This document shows, in pieces, positions 45,165 to 55,863 of a DNA stretch of 64,000 bases. The position numbers and the translations under genes are program-made. Every line of letters starts with the position of its first letter. Within the stretch, counting starts at the first letter, position 1. This DNA is from Leucocoprinus leucothites (taxonomy: Eukaryota > Basidiomycota > Agaricomycetes > Agaricales > Agaricaceae), in NCBI GenBank assembly GCA_013368445.1, contig JAACJO010000034.1, positions 62,001 through 126,000 of the forward strand, read 5' to 3'. The notes under the pieces are model-generated. The model saw nothing but the letters and a program-made list of their open reading frames with translations, was not told the DNA's origin and did not search any database.

Positions 45165-46930
45165 CAAGGTTGTTTTGTATGCCTTCAGCATGCTGTGAAC
45201 TGCAATGGTAAATTTGTGTTCCAAAACACAATCTAATTCATAATCACACTATGAATATTTTTGTATAACACAATTTGTTAGAATAGCAATCCAAAGATTA
45301 TTCTCATGAGTTGTTCTGAGTTTTAAAAGTTATTCATTGTTTCCATGGTATACTCATAGTCTACATTCCTGTACCTTACTTGTTTGCCCCAAAACAATTG
45401 TGCTCACCTTGTAGCAAGTCCCTTCAACAAACTCTAAAGGAAAAAAGCACACAATTGTCTATCCAGCATAGACTTCACCCATGCCTTGAAAGATTTCTCA
45501 ACTATGTTACCAAGTTTAGTAGATATTCTTGTAGTTTAATTTTATCTTAGATTCAGCAAACATTCTTTGTGCTCTATTTTCTCTGCCTGGTGTTCAACCC
45601 AGTTATGCATTCTACATCCTATCTGGTTTCTACTCTTCCTCACTCTTGTCCTCCTCATCTAACACTCAGGTCACATAGTAGTTGAGGCTGAGATGTGAGT
45701 CAACTATCAACAGCCAGCTCAGCTATCCAGGTGATATCAGCATCTCCTATATCAATTCTCTCTTTCATAACCCAGGTCAGATGTTGGAAGTTCAATAACT
45801 GAGATTCACCCTCAACTCTTGACTTAGATATCTATATACATTATCATCTGTACTAAAACTCTGAGTTTGGGCTTTTCTACCTTCAGATATCAATATTAAT
45901 TTCCCAGTCATGTTTAAATTACAGCTGATCTCCCTGGACTGAGTGAGTGAGGGACTTTAATTCCAGCCAGAACTGTCAGCCATGAGCCAGAGTCTCATGC
46001 TTGTTGCATATTTCAGTGTCCATTAATGTGCAATATAAGTACATCTCAGCCATATTAGTTCTGCCAGTTTTGAGCCAGTTGACCATAATATATTTATTTA
46101 GCCTGAGTTGAGGCTAGCCTTCTCTCAGCTATCAGAAGCCACCCCTGAGCCCCAAGCTATGAGTTAATGCCAGCCATCATCCAGATTCTTGTGCTTGTCA
46201 CATAAGTAAGTGCCCATTACCACACAATACATCTCAGCTATCCAGTTCTGAGCCAGTTTCCCATGATATATTTACTCAACCTGGGTTGAGGACAGCCTTC
46301 TCTCAGCTTTCAGCACTGGCATTGTGACATCAAACAGCCACTAGAGGGTCTCTTGCACTCAAATTCACTCCAGAGCTTCCAGCTATAAGGTAGCACCTGC
46401 CATCATTCACATTCTCGCACTTGTCCCATATTTAAGTGCCCGTTTGCGCGCGACCTGAGTATACCTTAGCTATGGTAGTTCTGCTAGTTCTGAGCTGGCT
46501 CTCCATAATATAAAACATTCATCCCTCTCTCAGCTATCAGCTCTGGCTCTCCTACACTTAAGCCCCACCCCAGAGCTCCCAGCTATGAGCCAGGCATCAT
46601 GTAGGTTCTTGGGCTTGTTGTACAATTAAGCGCCAGTTCACACACACAATCCTAATACATCCCATCTCTCAGCCAGTTTCCCACGCCAGAACACATATTT
46701 AAGTGCTGGAAAGTGCATACAATCCTCACCAGAGGCCAGCCAACACCTCCAGTAATGCCCATCAACAGCCATCAGCCAGTGATGATGGGGTTCCCACCTG
46801 CCAACACAGAGCCACCATACATCAGTAAGTTCAGTTTTTTGCCTTGGTGAGTTATAGCAGGCCATGGCCATTCGATAAATATACATAGCATGGGCCTGTA
46901 TTCTAAATAGATGGATATAGTAAGTGAATG
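45165..46930 (-). mobile_element. Helitron unit 4, non-autonomous or 5'-truncated
   Basis: The 3' terminus on the minus strand has a decayed hairpin (ATGCC-TTC-AGCAT, 45178-45190) then AAACAACCTTG at 45165. The next 80 bp, containing AAAACACAATCT, match units 1 and 3. The body carries further copies of the array motif at 46207 (AGTAAGTGCCCATT), 46433 (ATTTAAGTGCCCGTTTGCGC), 46626 (AATTAAGCGCCAGTTC) and 46690. The right edge is not defined; Plavaka sequence starts near 47090. Confidence 0.5.
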
Positions 46931-47091
46931 TCACAACATAGGATATGCAGGAAGGCTACATAGAAATATAGTTTCATAGTGTCTCATAGGACACAGAGAC
47001 TATTCCAAATCCAATATAGCTCCATGGCTCCAATTCATGGATTGATATCAATCTTACCATGCCATAACTACCTACACTAAACTAAGGTAAT

Positions 47092-50000
47092 CTAAGATAG
47101 GGCATAAAACAAGTCTTTGTCAAAATATTTGTTAAGCAAAACATCATCTGAGTAGTGAAGGGCTATCTCCCTTGTAAATTGTGGGTTAACAACCTTGCCC
47201 ATTATGGGAACAAGGTCCACAATGGTATGAATTTGACCCAGTGGGATGGTATCTCCAAGCAATTCACCATTTGAATGTTGGAATCTCTGGAGGTGATATA
47301 GGCCACTTGTGGGCTCTGGATATGACCCCTTTTCAAGGGCATTCAAGGGACTGGTCTGTGGTATAATGTCCCACTGCTGAACAGAAGCAAAAAATTGATC
47401 CAGAAGGCAAGGATGGTTGATGTGAGGAGATGGAATAATACAAAAGATTGTCTTGATGGTGCCAACAAAATGACCTATCAAATCATTCATTCAATAAGTC
47501 ACCAGATAAAACAAGAATCATGGAATAGAAGTGCCCTGTAATCCACTCTTTGGCCATAGTTGGTCTGACTCAGAATTGAATATAGCAACATTGGAATGGC
47601 CAACAGGCCAGTCAGAGGATGGAGGTTCAGTATGAATTGTGATGGATAGAAGAATGCCATGAGGTGCATGAAAAGCCTTTGTTTGAATGTGGGCAGTAGT
47701 CCAAACTTCAATGTCATCAAAGGCAGGGTGCAGTTAGTAGTTGCATGTCATCAGCCTCCTACTGTCAGATGTGAATTACTGGATGAAACTCTGGAAATGA
47801 GATCATTCAGGGCAGGTTTTAAATCTGGGAGTTGGAAAGTAGATGCAATTGTGTCTAATGGTTGTTGTTGAATCCCTGGATCTCGAGCTAGGTGAAGAGC
47901 AAGATATGGTGTGATCTGAGTTGTGTGGCAGGGGGATGGAGCCTTTTTATCTGGGAGATTTTGTAGTAGTGTGGCTTTATAAAAGTAATTGGCCATTCTG
48001 GGGTTTAGAAGGCCTTGGCCTCCTGGCAAGGATCCAACTGGGTTGATTAATGAGAGGAGTTCTGTTGAGGAGGTGATCTTTAGATCTTTGGGATGTGATA
48101 AGGGATAGTCAAGTTCAATAGGATCTGGAGAGATTGGGATAGAGGCTAATGGAAGTTGTGAAGCAGCCATGCATGTTGCCAGGTCAAAACGCATGAGTTT
48201 GTCAAGTAAATTAAGATGTCTGCAGATCTGACCCTCATAGCCATGATTATTGCTTGCACAAGCAGGTTTAACCTCAATATGTGCATGCTCAGTAGTGTCT
48301 GCAGACCACTGTATGGCTGCACCATTTGCTTTGATATTTGAAGGCACACTTTGCAAGAACTCCAGTTTTGGGATGTACCAGTTATCAATGACCCCCTTGG
48401 TTCCCTGGTGTCCTTCACAGTCAATGATAGATTGCTTGTGAAGGTAAAATGTCTTCAGTGAGTTATTGATATTTGTAATAGTATGCTCTGAGATAATTGA
48501 AGCTTGTGCCCAATATTGAAAATCTAGCAGAGAGCAGATTGCAATTAGAAATGAGGATGTCAGAGCACCAGCAATTGCTGGGACCAGATATTTTTGAATC
48601 TTGCAGTGGTCATAGCCTGACACTTGTTTAAGGCTTGCAAAATGATGAAGACCAGTGTGGGGGTGTAATATAGAGAATCAAAAATCAAGTTCCTGAGATC
48701 TAACAACCTGTATGTACCAACAAACATCATGGTCCCAGAACATCTTGTGCCAGTGATGAAGGGGCTCAGGTGTTAGAAACATAGATGGTTCTGCAAGTGC
48801 CCAATCTCACCAGAATGGGCGGTGCACACCATTAAGTCAATCTGCAGAGGCAGCCTTTAAGTAGGTATCAAGGTCCCATGGATTTGTAGAAGCCTCAATT
48901 GCTTGGAGCTTTGTAAGTGTGTGTGATACAAGGTATGGAGGGTGTTGAAAATCATCACCAAAGTCTTGAAAAGTTGCAGTTGTGACAGAGGATGTTTTGC
49001 CACCTACTCTGGCAATGAGTGCAGACTCCAGGGTATCAACAATATATGCTGCAAGAGGTGTGAAGCACCATTGAAGGGAACCAACAGGGTCTGACATCAG
49101 AACACCCATTCTTGCCACTTCTTTCAATGGTGCAAGGACAATATCCAGACATTCATGAAATAACCTGTTGCCTAAGATACTGTAAATAGCCCTCTTCTGT
49201 TGCAGATAGTGGGGAATGGGAAGAAGAGCAAGCAGCTGAAATGCATGATTTGCAGCCTTGTTTCAAAATTCCATATCAATATTTGCAGAGCTTATTAAGA
49301 GTGGGTGTGCCACTCAACCTCTTGTCATGTGAGTAATATTTGTCTTGTCAGAAGATAAGATGGTGCCTAGCAAGGTGGCACCAGGGGATAACTGGTCCCT
49401 CATTTATTTGTGAGATTTATGTTAAACAATAGACTCTAGGAAATAACAAGTCTAACCTGCATGTGCCAAGCACAATCACCAGATAACCACTCAGTGTGTA
49501 GTCGTACTGTTGATGTAGTACTTTCAAAGAGCTGGAATGGTGAAAACTTTATGTGGTCCTTCAATAAGGGACTTCAGATAAGATCCTGCAAGCATTCAAA
49601 AGGCTTTTGGAAGTAGAGAAACAATGGTGATTTTGTTGGGACCTTTGGGATTATTTCTTGGCATTTCCATATTGGACCATGTGGCAGAGCTTCACTTTGA
49701 CTGTAGAGGTCATGAGCAGTTGAGAATGAAAGTTTAAGGGCCTTGATCTGAATAGATACCCAGAAATCAGCCAACCTACTAATTGAGAACACTAAACACA
49801 ACCCACAAGATCCAGTTTTAGGAAATCATCAATTGCCACATTTTTTCCCCTGACCAGGGAGTACTTTGGGTGGTACAGGGTATTGTTGCATATGAAATGC
49901 CTCCTTAGCAAAATCATCTGATATAGTGGACCTATCAAAATTATTTGAAAAAAGCATATCAGACATATCAAGGTCCATGTTGTCTGTTGGCATAGCCTGG

Positions 50001-50143
50001 CCTTCCATGGGTTGATTCCTGGAAAGGGAGTAGCAGGGTGAATTTGGATGATTTATGTGCTGGAGTAAGTTTGATTGAGAATCAAAGCCTTTTGGACAAA
50101 ATGGACATTGGTTGGTGTTGCCTGAGGAGTGGGAGGTGGACAT
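47092..50143 (-). pseudogene. Plavaka-type (CACTA superfamily) transposase remnant
   Basis: Read from right to left. The start at 50143 gives an N-terminal C2H2-like finger CPFCPKGFDSQSNLLQH followed by NHPNSPC. A middle part (49574-49801) and a segment at 48837-49127 with SDPVGSLQWCFTPLAAYIVDT and GKTSSVTTATF follow. A 290-residue frame (47751-48623) has GVIDNWYIPKLEFLQSVPSN, AIQWSADTTEHAHIEV and EGQICRHLNLLDKLMRFDLAT. These blocks, in this order, are characteristic of Plavaka transposases of basidiomycetes. Additional frames to 47092 cover the C-terminus. Frames are broken by stops and shifts (for example near 48625-48836 and 49130-49573). Terminal CACTA-type repeats were not identified. 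Confidence 0.85.
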
Positions 50144-50720
50144 GACTAGACAAGGAAGAGATCCTGCTAAGTGTCAGCATGAACTTAGGTACTCAGGCAT
50201 CCCACATTAGTTTCATAATTGATTGCATGATTCAGCACCTAGAAGTTTGTATGAGGTTTTAGATGACTGTTGGTGATAGTTTGCCAGGTGAGTGTAGGAG
50301 GATACAAACTGGTAGAATCACTTGGAAGAAATATTAGGGCATTGCCATTGCTGTGGGCATCTGTATCACACAATTTCTGAACTATAATCCAGTGTCATTA
50401 AGAGGCTGGAGGCCTGTTTGTGGGATCTGGATAAGATGAAAGTCAACATGGAGGTTTCATGTTACCTACTCCTATTAATCTCCTAAGGGGATACATCCAA
50501 CTGATAATATATGGGATATATCATTGTGGGATGGAGGTGCTAAATACTTGTGGCAACTCTAGCCTATGGTACAAAGTACAGTAAATGTTGTCATAGTTGT
50601 CTTTGCCACAGATATACTAATTTGCTGAAGAACAAAGGCCCTCCAGGTTAATAATAGTTCTGAGCCAGTTATACTGGCATCCCTTGTCATGGTTGATTTT
50701 ATCCAGATAATGTTTACTTT

Positions 50721-50934
50721 TGGTCAATTTATACGATTTTATATGGGACTGAGAGTGGCTTTTCAGACAATTATACAATTCAGCTCAGAAGTGGGATACT
50801 CCTTGAAACTCAAAGGTTTTCAAAGAAATTATTGGCAAAATTTGGACGATTTATACGATTTTATATGCGATTGAAAGCGGCTTTTTATACAATTCTGGGG
50901 CATATTTTTATATACAATTCGGCTCAGAAGTGGG
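50721..50934. repeat. Two diverged direct repeats with TTATACGATTTTATATG
   Basis: Copies at 50721-50794 and 50842-50934 share TTATACGATTTTATATG, GAGAGTGGCTTTT / GAAAGCGGCTTTT and ACAATTC(A/G)GCTCAGAAGTGGG. The second contains about 20 extra bases and runs into the palindrome that follows. Confidence 0.7.
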
Positions 50935-51092
50935 GGAGATATGAAGCAAATGGTACTGAGGCCTCAGAAGTTGGGAGTGTGGAAAAAGCAAACCCTTCAG
51001 TCTTGAAGTCCCATGCCTAGGAAGGGAGGTTTGCAATTCCCACACCCCCAACTTCTGAGGCCTCAGTACCATTTGCTTCATATCTCCCCCAC
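50929..51092. repeat. Near-perfect long inverted repeat
   Basis: The left arm (50929-50996) and right arm (51026-51092) match over about 47 bp almost without mismatch (GGGGGAGATATGAAGC ... GAGGCCTCAGAAGTTGGG) and then with a few mismatches to the loop. The loop (TTCAGTCTTGAAGTCCCATG) and inner arm are related, in reverse complement, to 52706-52745. It may be a foldback element end or cruciform-forming site. Confidence 0.8.
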
Positions 51093-51651
51093 TGACCAAT
51101 CTGCCATTTCAGCAACTAGATCTTACTGACTTATATCTGGCTGATATTCCTCTTCAGTGAGTGCTTGATACTCATCTGATATCTATAATTTACATCCTTG
51201 TCAAGTGACTTCACTAAGGATCAAGATATCCAGGCCTGAGCAGACTATCTCAAAGGGACCTCTTGACCTCTCTCTTTTCATCTACCTCTTCCTTCTGAGA
51301 GCAATGGAGTGATAGAGGTGTCTACACATTTTGATCCCTGTCTTCATACTCCTCCCAAGTATAAGTCAGAGAGAAGTTGTTGGGCTGTCACAGAAGATCC
51401 AAGAATTGCATCTTCAAAAGCTGTCCCATTTAATACCTTGGAGGAAACAATTTCTCAGGTCAGATCTTCAGATTTCCTGTATACTCCCACTGAGGCTTAA
51501 TGCAATTGTAGGTCAAGCTACAGTTAATTCACAGAAAGAAGAAGAATGTTGGGATTTTTACAAGGATTGAAATGAGCTTACTGGACAGGTGAGTACCAGC
51601 TCTCATGATCAATTATTGGGTCTAACATATTATTGTTGTTATTTTTTTCAG

Positions 51652-52549
51652 AAAATATATGTTTATTAGGGATAGGTATGGAAATTTGGTGGCAGTTCTA
51701 CTAGGAAGTCTTGGAGATGATCTCCATGAACTCCCAATCAAGAAGATTAAACCAATTTATTATGAGGTGTTGAAAAACTATAACTCTAAAGAGGCTGGGA
51801 TCAAGGATAAATTTGTTGCTATTCATTTTTCCACCTACAACCGGTATAGCAAAAAGGTAATGACTTCTGTCCTCCTTTATGTATTGTTCTCACTCCAAAG
51901 TCTAAATAAAATATAGGGCAGCAAGGCAGACTCCATGATGGATCCAGCAACATTCCAGAACAATCCAAAGCACCCTGTCAATGTCTGTGCTAATGTTCCT
52001 AAGCCTTCAAGAGAGTGGCTTGAGAACAGAGAGGCCTACTATACCACTACTACTGCTTTAGAGCCTGTATTTGAATGGGTCAGAACTTCAGTAAGCTAAA
52101 TCTTGTCTCTGTACATGTGAACTGGAAGCAAATTAATTTTAGGTTGAAAAACATTTGCCCGGGGTTATGGCCAACCTTGAAAAGTCTTGTGATGTACTTC
52201 CTGGAAATGAGGTTTCACCAGCTTTTCCATTTACAGGATTTGTTGTCAACCTCAATGTTTCCACCAGGCTCTACACTGACTCTAGTGATTAGAGCATCTG
52301 TGTTGTGCTGGTAGTCAACAGAGAATGTGAAGGTGGTGACTTGGTCTTAGATGAACCTGGCTTTGTTCTTGGTATGAGAAATGGTGATGCTATTATTTTC
52401 CCCTCCAACTGGATTTCCCACTTTAACCAGCATTTTATGGGCTTCCGGTCATCCATTGTCTTCATTCTGATGATGGTCTCCATGATTGGGTGAAAGAGTG
52501 GAATGCTTGGCAGGATAACATTTACTCAGACTCTGACAATTCCCATTAA
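51652..52549 (+). pseudogene. TET/JBP-like 2-oxoglutarate/Fe(II) dioxygenase remnant
   Basis: A first exon (51652-51856) reads FIRDRYGNLVAVLLG and is followed by a 60-bp GT-AG intron (51857-51916). The catalytic region at 52223-52549 reads FPFTGFVVNLNVSTR, LYTDSSD, then after a stop (TAG 52290-52292) ICVVLVV, CEGGDLVLDEPGFVLG, GDAIIFPSNWISHFNQHF and GFRSSIVF. It resumes in another frame after a 1-base shift near 52460 (HSDDGLHDWVKEWNAWQ). This is the double-stranded beta-helix of fungal TET/JBP enzymes, which oxidise 5-methylcytosine in DNA. The distal iron His (52419-52421) and the 2OG-binding Arg (52446-52448) are kept. The first iron ligand of the HxD motif is Tyr (TAC, 52272-52274), one C-to-T step from His. 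The gene is dead. Confidence 0.75.
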
Positions 52550-53034
52550 AAGCTAACAACAAAGTAGAAGCTAAATTCTAGTTGTATTTCCAAGCTAGCT
52601 AGGTCATTGTATGAATTAAAGCCTTATACCTCTGCCTCAATTTAACTCTGGGCACACACTATCCCTTGTCTATTTGCCCATTAATTATCCTCAGGTGGCA
52701 GAGTTTAGAACCCCTGGGCATGGGACTTCAAAATTGATGGGATTGCTTTTCCCATACACCCTGCCTTGTATGGGCCAGAGTGCATACATTCTTGAGGACT
52801 CAGAGATCTTTGGATGGTCCTACCATGTCAACTACATTACAGATGAAGTCACATTCATAGGCCCTATGAAGAACAATTGTTGGAAGAAAAAAGAAACAAA
52901 ATTAGTGTCAATTAAATTTTTGTGTTTGTATACATATTCATGATTAAAGTAATTATTTTCATGGTCTCAAAGGACACTTTTCCACCTTGCCAGGCATGAT
53001 AAGCAGGGTATGTATTATTTGCTTCTTAGCACAT

Positions 53035-53120
53035 ACAAGGTTTTAGACACCTTATGGATGGAGGAGCTTAGTCACCATTCAAGGTGCCTAAAACCTTGTA
53101 CAAGGTTTTAGATGCCTCTT
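53035..53120. repeat. Stem-loop plus third copy of ACAAGGTTTTAGA
   Basis: ACAAGGTTTTAGACACCTT (53035-53053) pairs with AAGGTGCCTAAAACCTTGT (53082-53100) across a 28-base loop. A direct third copy begins at 53101. No gene spans it. Confidence 0.6.
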
Positions 53121-53199
53121 GTAACTCAATTGAATTTCTGGCTGCAAAGTTCATAGGGGGTCTTGTGCTTCCTACCTTTTAACCACCTCCTGCAACGTC

Positions 53200-55117
53200 A
53201 TGCAGCCCCTATACAAGTCCTTAACCTTCCACTCATTTAGTTGGAAAACAAACATCCATCTCACAGATCACCCTGTAGCTGATTTTGTGAGGGAGCTGCT
53301 GGAAATATACAGGCCTATTGTAAAAGTGAGTACAGTCCTTCCATCAAGGCTGCATAGCTCATACCCCTTTCACAGTCATTCTTCAAATCTCTTGACAAAT
53401 TCAAGGCTAAAGGCTGGTAAAATATCATGTTCTTTAATGATTTTTACACCAATGTTGGAAATCCTGGAAAGGCCAAGACAAGGACCGGAATCAAGGAGTC
53501 AGATGTCACTCACCATCTATTTGCATTGGCCATTGCAGATATCATTTACTGGGTTCTAGCAGATAATCCAGAGCCACTGTTATCATGACTGAAGCTGGCA
53601 AACCAATTCTTATCAACCACCCTCGAAACTCACAAAATGACTATAGGATGGAATTATTGGATGGGTTTCTGTGTTGTGCAAATCTTCATCTGTTCTGCTG
53701 AGCTTGGCCTACTTGTAGATTGGTGAGAAGCTACATGATGTACCATCTATTATAGATGATGCAGAGCACCTTCTGATGCCACTTCTATCTGTCAAGAAGT
53801 CAATTGTAGATGTGGGGCTAGCAGAGGAGATACATTCCCTACAACTGCTTTACTGTACATTCCAATCACAGGCAGAAGAGGCACAAAAACTCAACACTGT
53901 CACAAATATCACAGCAGCCACCCTGTGTAATGGTCTTATCATAACCAAGGTCTTTATATACCTTGTAAATGTCCATGTCCCATGAGCTAACAACAAAATG
54001 CAGAATACTCTTATCCTACCCAGCTCAAAGCCTGAACTTGCAGCTCTCCTAAATGTTGATGCCAAGGGAATTCCAAACGAATTTGTGCAAAGTTTGCAGG
54101 GCCTGTGTTTTACTGGTATCTGCCTGACACCTTTTTTCTTGCTCTGTGGCAGACTGCTACACAGTGACATGTGTGTGTTAGACTATGGCAAGGTAACAAT
54201 GCCATATATATATACTACATGTCACCAAAAAGTCATAGGTGTTCATGACAGTTTTCCTACATAGTGGGGTACTTGTACATGAAACTAGTAGGAAGATCTG
54301 GCATGCAGTCATAGATACCAGTCTCTTGGCTATTCCGCTCTGATGAACTTTGCCATTGGTGTGGCCAGAGATATGAAGACTTGTAATTCTCTACCCTGAT
54401 GAAGGTATTTTCATTATACTTTAGTATTTCAACATCAACAAGTGCTAATTCAGATCCATTGTCACAATATCCATTCCTCACTTTTCTTTCCCTACTGTCC
54501 TGTCTGGCATCAACAAGGTACTTGTCATCTCTTTTATTTGGTAAACTTCCTTGAATTAACGCCTAATTTTCCAATCTCCCTAGGCCACTGATTCAGATCC
54601 AACAGAGGACCACTCTAGTGCTACCCCTATCTCCCAGGCTGATGACAACATGGCACCACTTTAAAACCCACTGGCCACTGCAGTGATGGTCCCTAGCAGG
54701 GATCTTGCAGTCACAACAGCTCTCCCTCAGGATGAAGTCATGATTCCTCCAGTGGAGGTGATTGATCCTACAGCTAGGGCAGAACACACTGCAACTACTC
54801 ACCAAGCTGAGCCAATGACTGCCATTGGGGCTGAAGCACCTGTTACTGAGGTTTCAGTTGACACACAAGCTGCTACCAGAAATCTGGATCCTCCAACAAA
54901 CCAGTTGTGTGCACAGGGACATCAGGACTCACCCTCCACAACTGACACTGAATCATCAACATTTATCATTACTGAATCTTTTTGTGATTCACTAGCAAAT
55001 GCAATTACAAACACCACATTAACCAATTCAACCCCTCTACCATCTTACTCTTTGTCATTGGGACCTGTGGTATGGGACTTGTGGTACCATTCACTCTTCT
55101 GCCCTGGCATGAGGTAG
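53200..55117 (+). pseudogene. Unrecognised plus-strand coding remnants
   Basis: Protein-like segments in changing frames are VADFVRELLEIYRPIV (before a GTGAGT donor near 53325), FFNDFYTNVGNPGKAK and HLFALAIADIIYWVLADNPEP to 53586. A hydrophilic segment follows near 53776-53985 (SIVDVGLAEEIHSLQLL), and a Thr/Pro/Ser-rich open frame at 54683-55117. Stops are frequent. These may belong to the same element as the dioxygenase upstream, but no family is recognised. Confidence 0.35.
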
Positions 55118-55209
55118 TTATCACCTTGACTTGTCCTCACAGACAGAGAAAAGGAGTAGAAATGAGTAACACAGTTGGTATTACTACAACCACCCTGCAA
55201 CCAGACAAT

Positions 55210-55756
55210 TGTTAAATGCACAAACACTACATGTAGGGAGCCGATGTCTAGGACTGGATGGGCAGAGGTGGGACAGAGGTAAGATAGAAGCTGGTTGTCA
55301 AATGTGGGAGCAGGTCATGGCCTCAACTTATGTGTTGTGCTGACTACTGATGCTTGACCTGGATTTCAGACAAGGGAAGAGAGCAGAGGACAAATAGAGA
55401 GCAGAGGAAAACTAGGATATCACTAAGTTGATTATCAGACTGCAGAACCAAGTACAAAATGTGCTACTTATTTACAAAGCAGTTTCAAGGGTTGGATAAG
55501 GAAAACAAAGGAACTATTGTATGGAGAAATAATAAAAGTGGAGTCTGCAAAGTTTACAAGGCTAGAAGATATAAAATTTACTATTAATCGAATGTCAGAA
55601 AATTTTGACAAGGCAGTATGAATTAATAGAATGAAAGATGTCAGAATAAGTCCAAAGGTGAAAGATCAATAAAACCGATATGTGAAAGTAGATAAGAATT
55701 TATGAAATAATACCAAGTCCAAATCATGAGCTGTTTTTGAGGACTGGCTTGTGACA
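55210..55756 (-). mobile_element. LTR-3 family solo LTR, copy 3
   Basis: 547 bp on the minus strand, starting TGTCACAAGCCAGTCCTC at 55756 and ending TTTAACA at 55210, with a perfect 5-bp target duplication ACAAT at 55205-55209 and 55757-55761. It shares the CACAACACATAAGTTGAGG block with the two plus-strand copies. It is CpG-poor and closer to copy 1 than to the young copy 2 in its 3' part. Confidence 0.88.
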
Positions 55757-55863
55757 ACAATAGTCAATATGTGCAATAGTTGAAATGACTCTTGAAGCCT
55801 ATTGAATGATTCAAACAATCATGTCTTGCCCTGCAGTCAAAACAACCACATAATTCAGGTACA

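Noticed and set aside
47092..50143. Reading the minus-strand frames as a host gene with a zinc finger
   Set aside because: The order of WSADTTEHAHIEV, SDPVGSL and the N-terminal finger fits Plavaka transposases, and the frames are broken.
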